From contig JASPKZ010003844.1 in assembly GCA_030220185.1 (NCBI GenBank), forward strand, positions 6,103,501 to 6,167,500: DNA of 64,000 bases. The letters are read 5' to 3'. The translations under genes and the position numbers were made by a program. The DNA is from Diploptera punctata (Eukaryota; Arthropoda; Insecta; Blattodea; Blaberidae). A model generated the notes under the pieces. The model saw only the letters and a list, made by a program, of their open reading frames with translations. It was not told the DNA's origin and made no database searches. This document shows, in pieces, positions 10,721 through 19,024 of this stretch (position 1 is its first letter; the number at the start of each line of letters is the position of its first letter).

Positions 10721-10754
10721 ATGATGAGCAGTCTTTGTTGTGTAAATTTGCAAT

Positions 10755-10758
10755 ATTG
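10755..10758. repeat. Target-site duplication ATTG, left
   Basis: ATTG abuts the left LTR of the element at 10759-17966 and recurs immediately after its right LTR at 17967-17970. Confidence 0.7.
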
Positions 10759-11054
10759 TGTGCGCGCGCGGGGCGAAACTTAACTTGCTTAACCTCTCTA
10801 ATAAACCACGCATCTGAGGAACCATTTGTGCGCGCGCGGGGCGACACATGACCACTATAAATACCACGTTCTCTGATTACCATTTGTGGGTCATTTGAAA
10901 ACCACGCAGACTGCTACATTAAATTGTCTGGGGATCGGGTTTTGTAATTGCTGCTGTTTCTATTAATGTGGATGAGATTTCCAAAGAGGATATCCTATCA
11001 GGAAAATGGCTTACCTCGGGCCCATAGAAGATAGCCGTTGATTCATCTTTCTTT

Positions 11055-11093
<39 letters not shown>

Positions 11094-11801
11094 GAATACT
11101 GATTGTTAAATGATTACAGTGAGTGAACAAGATAATTGTGTTTTAATAATGCTAATCAGCATGATAGTTGAGGAGCTCGGAATGGTTTCTTACGTGAGTG
11201 ATTTTCATAACAGGATAGTGAACAACTATTTATACTTAAACAATGCAAGAGGGGCGTTGTTTAAAAGATAACTTTTAATAAACAAGTTGGCTGAGTAAAA
11301 GTAAATTAACAACAAAAAAAATAATGGCATTCGATCAAACGATCAAAGTAGCCGTACAGAAAAATAAATAATTAACATACCATACATCACACAACACTCA
11401 CACTTGTGTCCGAGTTTCGGGGATATCCTCTTCCCTAGACTGTCGGACCAACTCAAACAGGCCTCTTCTTGGCCTCAGGGACAACTTGTCTATGTAGAAT
11501 TCCATGTTTTAACTTTCCAGTCGCATATTGACCTGGAACCGGATTCCACTCTTGAATCCGTTCATACAACCAAAACGCCGATTGCTAGGATGATCGAATG
11601 ATATAGTTCTGTAAGTGCACTATGTATATAAAGGTTCCGAGGTAGAGGGGGAATGCGCCGTAGACATGCGCGGCAGGAAGGATGAAGAGGGAAGGGGTAG
11701 CCACTAGGAGAACATGGATATTGGCATATTTCACAAATGTTCCTGTGTAGGGAGGAGAACAAAGATACCACACTGAACCGAAAAAATGCACTTTCGGTTC
11801 A
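10759..11801 (-). repeat. 3' LTR of gypsy element B (1043 bp)
   Basis: Opens on the minus strand with TGAACCGAAAGTGCA at 11801 and ends at 10759 in CGCGCGCACA. It matches the LTR at 16922-17966 along its length, but lacks that copy's last 44 bases (the unit next to the primer binding site) and has a longer (TA)n tract at 11061-11092. The end part is made of diverged subrepeats, each starting CCATTTGTG on the plus strand. Confidence 0.9.
11061..11092. repeat. (TA)n microsatellite inside the LTR
   Basis: About 16 TA units; the partner LTR has only a short interrupted TATA stretch at the equivalent place (about 17255-17272). Confidence 0.9.
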
Positions 11802-11817
11802 ATAACTCCCCCTGCGC
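11802..11817 (-). promoter_or_regulatory. Polypurine tract of gypsy element B
   Basis: The minus strand reads GCGCAGGGGGAGTTAT directly before the 3' LTR. Its position and purine content fit the plus-strand priming site. Confidence 0.75.
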
Positions 11818-12378
11818 CCTCCGGGTAAAAGAAAACAGTCCATAAGCTTCAAAACAAAGTCAGGTAGAAAAAATAATCCCACGTTGGGAGGGGCACATCA
11901 ACACTATCAGATTCCAAGCGGTAAACTTGAACACAAATCTCCATCGTCCCCTAAATCACAATCACCACACTCGCTTCTATGTTGACTATACAGGCGCTGA
12001 CAATAAACTCCATCTGGACTCAGTCGCCATAGTACAACTCTGCGGTGTTCCAGGTGAAGAACAGGGTGACGATACCATAATTGGATTGCCGGATCGCAAT
12101 CCCGCTCCACCGCTATCCAGGAATCTGTAGTTACAGAACCACCATGTCGGTCAGCTGGGCACTCGGGGGTCGGCCGGATCCACCAAGCGCTCGACTGCCG
12201 AACATTCCAGGTTGCGTCGTCATGCCAATATTAAGGAAGGAAGGGTAAACTGAAACAAACAACAGGCGAAGACAGGAAAACGGAACCTCAAACATACTAA
12301 TTTAACACATGACGTAATACAAAATGTTTTCAGAACAAATATCTAGTTTAACATATGACGCAACAAACAACCTTGGAT
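11818..12378. other. Non-coding 3' region of gypsy element B
   Basis: About 560 bases between the pol stop and the polypurine tract. Short chance frames only; no env-like membrane segment or other domain is seen. Confidence 0.6.
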
Positions 12379-15075
12379 TTAATCCACCATAGAACATAGT
12401 TTTACTTGACTAACATGTTGTTTCAAGACATGACCATCGACGTTTACCAACTCAAGTGTAACTGGTGTTAGAAAGCGTTTCACAATATAAGGTTCAGACC
12501 ATTTAAACATGAGCTTTCCCATACGTTGCTCCCCACGATTACTGAGTGGATAAAGGCGATAACGCACTCGATCGCCAACTTTATAAGAGACGTCCTTCCT
12601 ATCCTGATTATACCTATTAGCTACGTTCTCTTTTGCGATCTTAAGATTCCTGAAGGCTTCCTCCCATTTCTGAACTTTATTGGCTTGCTTCAAATCGCCC
12701 AAATCGGCTTCCGTAATGCGCCAATTTAATTCCAAGGGATGCATAATACGTCTACCCAAAAATAATTCGGCAGGAGTAGTTTTTGTCGACTCATGGACCG
12801 CATCATTACAACCCAAAGCAAACAACGGCAAATGTTGATCCCAAACATTTTGCTTAACATTATGAAAAATGGTAAGACCTGTTTTCAACGAGCGGAAAAA
12901 CCTCTCACAAAGGTTAGGCTTTGGATAATGGGGGGAAGTAGTAATATGACGAACACCCCAATCGAAACACATATTCTTAAACATATGAGAAGTAAAGGCT
13001 TTTGCATTATCCGAAACAATGGATTCAGGAACACCAAAGTTCGGAAAGAAGTTTCTAGTGAAGAATTCTACAACAGCATTAGACTTCAAGGATCTCACGG
13101 GATGAAGCACGACGTATTTAGAGAACCCGTCGACAACTGCTAGAACCCCAACATTACCTCGTTTAGAGCGAACTAAGGGACCAAAGAAATCAATAAAGAG
13201 TCTTTGCATGGGAGCTGTGGAGGGCTCCGCTGAATGAAGACCTACTTTCGTATTAGGGGCGGGCTTAGCTCGCTGACAATCAACACAATTCAAAATATAT
13301 TTACGCACATCATCACCCATATGAGGCCAATAATATTGTCTATTGAGTTTTTCCATAGTCTTGGCAATGCCCAAATGCATGCCCAAAGGAGAGTCGTGAT
13401 AATACTTAAGTAAGACAGGTTGCAACGCTACAGGAACCAGAACACGGTTCTTTGGACCTTTTCGAGGACTATACACTAATAGACCTCTATGTAAAGAAAA
13501 ATCTGGACTATTAGTGCCTGCTTTAACTTGAGCGTATAATTTCTTACAATCGTTATCTTCTTGTTGATGCAATTTAAGGTCTTTAAATGACGCAGGGAAG
13601 TTCGATAGAAGACTGACTTGCGGGTGTTCTGGAACATCATCTTCATGAAACAGTCGGGATAAACCATCCGCCACTGCGTTCTCAGAACCTCTAACATGAA
13701 TTACTTCAAAGTTGAAAGCGGAAAGACGCACAACCCACCTACCAATTCTACCAAGAGTACCACTGTTCTTACATAACCAAGAAACTGCTTGATTATCTGA
13801 GTGAACCGCAAAACGGTTGTGTTCCAAAAAGGTGCGGAACTTTTCACAACCAAAAACAATAGCTAAAATTTCTCTCTCATAAATGCTATACTTAATCTCG
13901 GCCTCATTCAAAGTGCGGCTAGCATATCCCACAGGTGCTAAATTGCCGTCAATTTCTTGATTAAGAACCGCACCTAATGCCCTATCACTGGCGTCACACT
14001 GAAGAATAAATTTCTTATTGAAGTCGGGAACTTGTAAAGTGGGAGCCTCACAAAGGGCTAGTTTGAGACGTTGAAAAGAAGCTTCACATTCTTGACTCCA
14101 TAAGAATTTAGTTTTCTTTTTTTTCAAGTTATTCAAAGGAATGGCGATCTGAGAGAAATTAGGAATAAATCTGGCATAAAAGCCCACCATTCCCATGAAA
14201 CTTCTAACGCCTTTTAAATTCTTAGGTGCCGGGAGATTTTTGATGGCTTCAACTCTCTCTGGGTTCACCTGGATACCTTCAGCGGATAACAAGTGACCCA
14301 AAAACTTTATCTTAGAACATCCCAAAGTGATCTTTTCAGGGTTGACAGTAAATCCTTTATTATTCAATCTTTCAAAGACCTCTCTCAAATGAGCGAGATG
14401 TTGCCGCATGTCAGAAGAATACACGATGAGATCATCACAATACTGGAAAACATACTTGTATTTCAAGTCTCCAAATGATTTGTTCAATTCACGACTCAAT
14501 ACTTGACTACCTACGCTCAAACCCGTAGGCAGCATATTAAATTCATAAAGACCATTGGGAGTAACGAAAGCCGTGTATTTTCTGCTAGATGGAGTCAACG
14601 GTATTTGAAAAAAGGCAGAATGCAAATCAATTACGGAAAACACCTTGGCTCCATGAAATATTTGGAAAGCTGCTTCCAAGGTAGGCAATGGGAAACAATC
14701 GAACACTACTTTATTATTAAGTTTCCTATAATCGATAACCAACCTATGACCTCCATTAGGTTTCGGAACAAGAAAAGCAGGGCTCGCATAACTAGAACGA
14801 CTTGGTCTAATGACACCTTGTTGCATGAGCTTATGAATTTCGCTTTGTAACATTTGCAACTTAGGTGGAGAAAACTGAAAGGGTGGGGACCGAACAGGGA
14901 TATTATCCAACAACTCCAGTTCACAAAAACTATTTTTTGCTCTTCCTAATTGATTACTAAATAATCCTGGGAATTCTTTCACCAATTCAGATAATTCCTT
15001 ATCCTCCTCAATATTATTGAGAGACATAACACAACGTTGTTTCGAGGGATTCTTAACACACGCATGCCCGTACAT
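12379..15075 (-). CDS. pol: Pol polyprotein of gypsy element B (RT, RNase H, integrase)
   Basis: Open over 898 codons. Reverse transcriptase covers about residues 60-300, with VIDYRKLNNKV (113-123), the first catalytic aspartate in FSVIDLHSAFFQIPL (146-160) and a YCDD catalytic box at 212-215 in place of the usual YMDD/YVDD. RNase H follows with LQCDASDRALGAVL (358-371). Integrase has an H-H-C-C zinc finger (about 560-600, CVDC at 597-600) and a D-D-E core at D629, D689 and E724, with the expected 35-residue spacing between the last two. The first Met at 15075 is internal: the true protein would be fused to protease by a frameshift upstream. Domain order PR-RT-RH-IN is that of Ty3/gypsy. Confidence 0.93.
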   Translation of the reverse strand: MYGHACVKNPSKQRCVMSLNNIEEDKELSELVKEFPGLFSNQLGRAKNSFCELELLDNIPVRSPPFQFSPPKLQMLQSEIHKLMQQGVIRPSRSSYASPAFLVPKPNGGHRLVIDYRKLNNKVVFDCFPLPTLEAAFQIFHGAKVFSVIDLHSAFFQIPLTPSSRKYTAFVTPNGLYEFNMLPTGLSVGSQVLSRELNKSFGDLKYKYVFQYCDDLIVYSSDMRQHLAHLREVFERLNNKGFTVNPEKITLGCSKIKFLGHLLSAEGIQVNPERVEAIKNLPAPKNLKGVRSFMGMVGFYARFIPNFSQIAIPLNNLKKKKTKFLWSQECEASFQRLKLALCEAPTLQVPDFNKKFILQCDASDRALGAVLNQEIDGNLAPVGYASRTLNEAEIKYSIYEREILAIVFGCEKFRTFLEHNRFAVHSDNQAVSWLCKNSGTLGRIGRWVVRLSAFNFEVIHVRGSENAVADGLSRLFHEDDVPEHPQVSLLSNFPASFKDLKLHQQEDNDCKKLYAQVKAGTNSPDFSLHRGLLVYSPRKGPKNRVLVPVALQPVLLKYYHDSPLGMHLGIAKTMEKLNRQYYWPHMGDDVRKYILNCVDCQRAKPAPNTKVGLHSAEPSTAPMQRLFIDFFGPLVRSKRGNVGVLAVVDGFSKYVVLHPVRSLKSNAVVEFFTRNFFPNFGVPESIVSDNAKAFTSHMFKNMCFDWGVRHITTSPHYPKPNLCERFFRSLKTGLTIFHNVKQNVWDQHLPLFALGCNDAVHESTKTTPAELFLGRRIMHPLELNWRITEADLGDLKQANKVQKWEEAFRNLKIAKENVANRYNQDRKDVSYKVGDRVRYRLYPLSNRGEQRMGKLMFKWSEPYIVKRFLTPVTLELVNVDGHVLKQHVSQVKLCSMVD

Positions 15076-15539
15076 ACAAGGATGTACGTAAACGGCAACG
15101 AAACTTCTCGCGCAAACCTAAAATTACAGATTCTATTCTGAAAGTCAATTTTCATGCCGGATTTCGACATAAAATCATAGCCTAGAATAATAGGAACAGG
15201 CAACTCTGGAGCTACATAAAACCACTGGTCCCATGAAAATTTACTTATCTTCAAATGTAAACGAACCATCTTGTTTACTGAGAAGATTTGATTATTAACT
15301 GATTTACACTTCAAAGAAGTTTTCTTCAAAAATTTCTTAGGTAGGGTAGAAACAAAGTCTTCTCGCACAAGGGAAATAGATGCACCAATATCCAATAGTC
15401 CGTCTATTTTCTGGTGGAAAACTTCCACTGATAAATGGGGTAAGTTTGCCGTAAAAGATGATGGCCTATTACTCGCAGAAGGAAATATTCTTTTAGCCGT
15501 TTGAATTCTTTTCTTACATTTTCCAGAAGATAAAGTCAT
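14979..15539 (-). pseudogene. pol: Protease region of gypsy element B, altered active site
   Basis: A 186-codon frame in the same phase as gag. It holds a retropepsin-like pattern: the flap and PIILGYDFM segment are visible, but the active-site triplet expected to be D-T/S-G reads D-I-G (GLLDIGASISL, codons at 15381-15392). The frame overlaps pol by 97 bases and then diverges; the sequence similarity to a protease-RT linker switches to the pol frame near 15075-15100. That implies either programmed frameshifting or, more simply, an indel. Confidence 0.75.
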
Positions 15540-16517
15540 AACATTAACACGTGATCGACACTCCCTAGCTAGATGTCCAAAACGCTGACACTTCCAACAT
15601 TGTAAATTACTTTTTTATTGCCAAGAGTTATCGCGAGAAGAACGATTCGCAGAAGTATTAGGTTTACTTAAATTATCAGGCTTACTTTTTTCGCTGAAGT
15701 TCCTTTGTCTTTCAGCTATCTCAAAATCAGCCACTTTCCTAGCCAAGACACACATTTCGGCTACATTTTGAGGTTTCGTAGCAAAAACCAAATGCTGTCT
15801 GGTGGCCGGCGACATATTTTGAAGAATAATGTCAATCAACTTTTCTTCCGAAAATTGAGGGTTCAATACAAGTGAAGCTCCCTGGATTTCGGAAATAAAC
15901 TCCAGCAAAGATTCTTTAGAAAGTTGGAATCGTCGTGACACAAATTTAATCCAATAATCCTCTAACAATCTGGAAGGCAACAACGAACATTTCACATATT
16001 CTAAGCTCTCAATCCAAGTAAATCTCAATTTAACCACTTCACTCCAAACCTTCAATAGTGTTCCTCCAATGCAACTCAAAATCGAGTTCACAAAATACTC
16101 ATCTGGAACCAATTTCAATTCGAAGATCGAGTTGAGTTTAATAAGGAAGAAAACTAGCAATTCCTTATCATTACCATCGCAGGGATCGACTTTTCTAATT
16201 AACTCTCGAAAAATTCGCTGATTATTTTCCTCCATATGAGAAGAAAGGTTGGAAACCGTTCCACTAGAAAAATCCTTGATGGAGCTAAGTCTACGATCGA
16301 TAATATTCTTGTTCTGTTCTACAGAATAATCTTCCGGAACTGCGCTGTCTACGATAAACTTACGTTTTACTAATGTTTGTTCAGCCGGGGAGAGAGAGTT
16401 CATATGAATCTTAAGTCGCTGACGTAATATATTTACATCGCCTTCAACATCAATACCTAGTAAGCTCAATTCTCGGACCAGATTGTCCTTAGATATTACA
16501 TCTATCCAACTAGGCAT
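15540..16517 (-). pseudogene. gag: Gag of gypsy element B with in-frame stop before the zinc knuckle
   Basis: Gag forms the intracellular particle. The start is chosen at the ATG at 16515-16517 (MPSWIDVISKDN), because the 20 upstream codons look like leader. The N-terminal segment LVRELSLLGIDVEGDVNILR resembles the SAP-like motif found in some arthropod gypsy Gags. A long helical region follows and then an S/N-rich tail. The frame is closed by TAA at 15615-15617. Immediately beyond, in the same frame, comes the nucleocapsid zinc knuckle CWKCQRFGHLAREC (C-X2-C-X4-H-X4-C) and then protease. A single stop therefore separates the capsid from the RNA-binding part. Confidence 0.82.
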
Positions 16518-16907
16518 GTTTACAAAGTACAATGAACAAAAGATGTAAACAACTATAAGCGAACGTAGTTTAGTATACATAAGTCACTCTCTGTTTACAT
16601 ACAAAGAAAGATGAGTCAATATCATTTACGTGAAAACAGTTCAAACGCGTAAATAAATACTTTTCAATAACTTTAACATAGATACCCAGTATCGAAAACA
16701 AATAGTTATCCCCGGGATAATATCTCTGAAAAATGTCGATTTTCTAATTCCAAACTTCATTTACGACCATGCAGAGTGTATACCCTTGTTTTGGCACTTG
16801 AATCCAAAACTCCAAAACTTTAGTGGAAAATTTTAAATCGATACTACTTGAACCACTGTCAATAGAGTACAGCATATCTTTCAAAGCCGAAAGATACAAA
16901 ACCAGAC
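16518..16907 (-). other. 5' leader of gypsy element B
   Basis: Untranslated region between the primer binding site and gag. It has no long frame beyond a 20-codon extension in phase with gag. Confidence 0.6.
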
Positions 16908-16919
16908 GCTCTGATACCA
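16908..16919 (-). promoter_or_regulatory. Primer binding site of gypsy element B
   Basis: The minus strand reads TGGTATCAGAGC two bases after the end of the 5' LTR. TGG-initial 12-mers complementary to a tRNA 3' end are the standard primer site; this exact sequence is common in LTR elements. The host tRNA used was not determined. Confidence 0.8.
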
Positions 16920-16921
16920 TT

Positions 16922-17966
16922 TGTGGGGGTTTACGAAACCCAAACCACGCTGACTGCTACCATTTTGTGCGCGCGCGGGGGCGACACTTAACTTGCTTAA
17001 CCTCTCTAATAAACCACGCATCTGAGGAACCATTTGTGCGCGCGCGGGGCGACACATGACCACTATAAATACCACGTTCTCTGATTACCATTTGTGGGTC
17101 ATTTGAAAACCACGCAGACTGCTACCTTTACTCCGGGATCGGGTTTTGTAATTTGCTGTTTCTATTAATGTGGATCTGATTTCCAAAGAGGATATCTTAT
17201 CAGGAAAATGGCTTACCTCGGGCCCATAGAAGGTAGCCGTTGATTCATCTATATTTGATATATAATATATTATGAATACATTACTAATACAGTGAACAAG
17301 ATAATTGTGTTTTAATAATGCTAATCAGCATGATAGTTGAGGAGCTCGGAATGGCTTCTTACGGGAGTGATTTTCATAACAGGATAGTGAACAACTATTT
17401 ATACTTAAACAATGCAAGAGGGGCGTTGTTTAAAAGATAACTTTTAATAAACAAGTTGACTGAGTAAAAGTAAATTAACAACAAAAAAATAATGGCATTC
17501 GATCAAACGATCAAAGTAGCCGTACAGAAAAATAAATAATTAACATACCATACATCACACAACACTCACACTTGTGTCCGAGTTTCGGGGATATCCTCTT
17601 CCCTAGACTGTCGGACCAACTCAAACAGGCCTCTTCTTGGCCTCAGGACAACTTGTCTATGTAGAATTCCATGTTTAATTTTCCAGTCGCATATTGACCT
17701 GGAACCGGATTCCACTCTTGAATCCGTTCATACAACCAAAACGCCGATTGCTAGGATGATCGAATGATATTGTTCTGTAAGTGCACCAAGTATATAAAGG
17801 TTCCGAGGTAGAGGGGGAATGCGCCGTAGACATGCGCGGCAGGAAGGATGAAGAGGGAAGGGGTAGCCACTAGGAGAACATGGATATTGGCATATTTCAC
17901 AAATGTTCGTGTGTAGGGAGGAGAACAAAGATACCATACTGAACCGAAAAATGCACTTTCGGTTCA
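16922..17966 (-). repeat. 5' LTR of gypsy element B (1045 bp)
   Basis: Begins on the minus strand TGAACCGAAAGTGCA at 17966 and ends CCCCCACA at 16922, two bases before the primer binding site. It carries an extra 44-bp subrepeat (16922-16965) that the other LTR lacks. Confidence 0.9.
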
Positions 17967-17970
17967 ATTG
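17967..17970. repeat. Target-site duplication ATTG, right
   Basis: Matches 10755-10758. Confidence 0.7.
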
Positions 17971-18072
17971 AAATTCTCGAAATAACAACTTTTGTTAACA
18001 CATTCACTGTTTCTCACTAGAAGTAATACCACCCTAAAACATGTTCAGTAGAATTAATTTAGAAGGTAGAAT

Positions 18073-18281
18073 TGGGAAGTACTCGAACATTCGCCAAATT
18101 CACCAGACGTGAGCCCTTGTGACTATAACGTATTCTTAAAAATAGAATAACCTATACGAGGCGTTCAATTTCAATCAAGTGATGACATCCAGAAAACTCT
18201 AGATCGATCAGATGAGACATATATCAAGAAATGGTGCTGCAGATGGAGTTCTTTGTATTCCAAGATTTGGCAATAGACCAT
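18073..18281 (+). pseudogene. Tc1/mariner-type transposase C-terminal remnant
   Basis: The plus-strand frame reads EHSPNSPDVSPCDYNVFLKI, the conserved block around the third catalytic aspartate of mariner-like (DDD/DDE) transposases, which cut and paste DNA transposons. A stop follows, then PIRGVQFQSSDDIQKTL in the same frame, the usual downstream segment. Another stop lies at 18280. The first two catalytic aspartates are not present. The left part was probably lost before, or separated by, insertion of the gypsy element that ends at 17966. Confidence 0.75.
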
Positions 18282-18584
18282 AAATGGAGTTCGTAATATT
18301 AAAAATAACCAACATAGATATTTTGTGATCTTATAGCAGTGTTGCCATTGCTTATAGAATGCACTAGTAATTTTTTACACTAATAAGTACTTTACCCGCC
18401 TCTTCTTAATACCCAATCACAACCCTTAAACAGCCATCTTAAATCTATAATATTTTTACAACTAGCTATGTTGTACTTGCATAGCAAAATAAATAAGGTC
18501 GAGTTCGTTGAGGAGCAAAATCGAACCATAAGAAATAGCATTTCACCTGAAACAAAAATTTAAAAATGGCTATCGTACATAGGA

Positions 18585-18925
18585 CAGGTGAATGGAGAAG
18601 ACTTCATAACAGTGAATTACATGGTCTTTATAGGAAGCCAGATATAATGAGAACAGTTAAGTCTCGTAGACTGTAATGGGCAGGACATGTGGCACGAATG
18701 GGGGAATGAAAGACATGCATGGAAGCTTCTTGTAGGAAAACCAGAAGGAAAACTCCTAGTTGGTAGACCAAGAATGAGGTGGGAGAATAACATTAACTAT
18801 GATTTGAGGAAGTAGATTATATTATACAGGGGATGATTGGAAAATATTGGCTCAGGAGAGCTTATGTCCGCGCGGCAATGAACCTACGGGTTCGATAGTG
18901 CCAGTGAGTAAGTTAGTTAGGCTCT
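18585..18925 (+). repeat. LINE family F, RT C-terminal end, copy 3
   Basis: Contains AGTTAAGTCTCGTAGACTGT, GACATGTGGCACGAATGGGG, GAATGAGGTGGGAGAATAAC and the 3' end GGGTTCGATAGTGCCAGTGA with AGTTAGTTAG tail. It encodes a degenerate RT C-terminus with a zinc-ribbon-less VGRPRMRW-type motif. Confidence 0.78.
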
Positions 18926-18965
18926 CGTACATAGTCCCAGATTTTGATTTTTCGCAAGGAAACCA

Positions 18966-18985
18966 GCATCATCATCATCATCATG
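18966..18985 (-). repeat. (ATG)n tail of the RTE element
   Basis: (CAT)n on the plus strand, just after about 40 bases of 3' UTR beyond the RT stop codon. Confidence 0.75.
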
Positions 18986-19024
18986 AACAAATTCGTTTTA
19001 GGCCATGTGGCCTGTACGGTAAAC

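Larger units (their letters stand above)
10759..17966 (-). mobile_element. Complete Ty3/gypsy-type LTR retrotransposon (element B)
   Basis: Two LTRs of about 1.04 kb flank a minus-strand gag-pro-pol region with a primer binding site next to the right LTR and a polypurine tract next to the left LTR. The 4-bp duplication ATTG brackets it. No env-like frame follows pol; the 560 bases between pol and the polypurine tract hold nothing recognisable. Pol is intact over 898 codons, but gag and protease carry a stop and a frameshift. The LTRs differ by several indels, including a (TA)n expansion, so the insertion is not very recent. Confidence 0.93.

Noticed and set aside
12526..13143. Plus-strand frames of 67-116 codons within element B
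   Set aside because: Antisense shadows of the intact pol frame.
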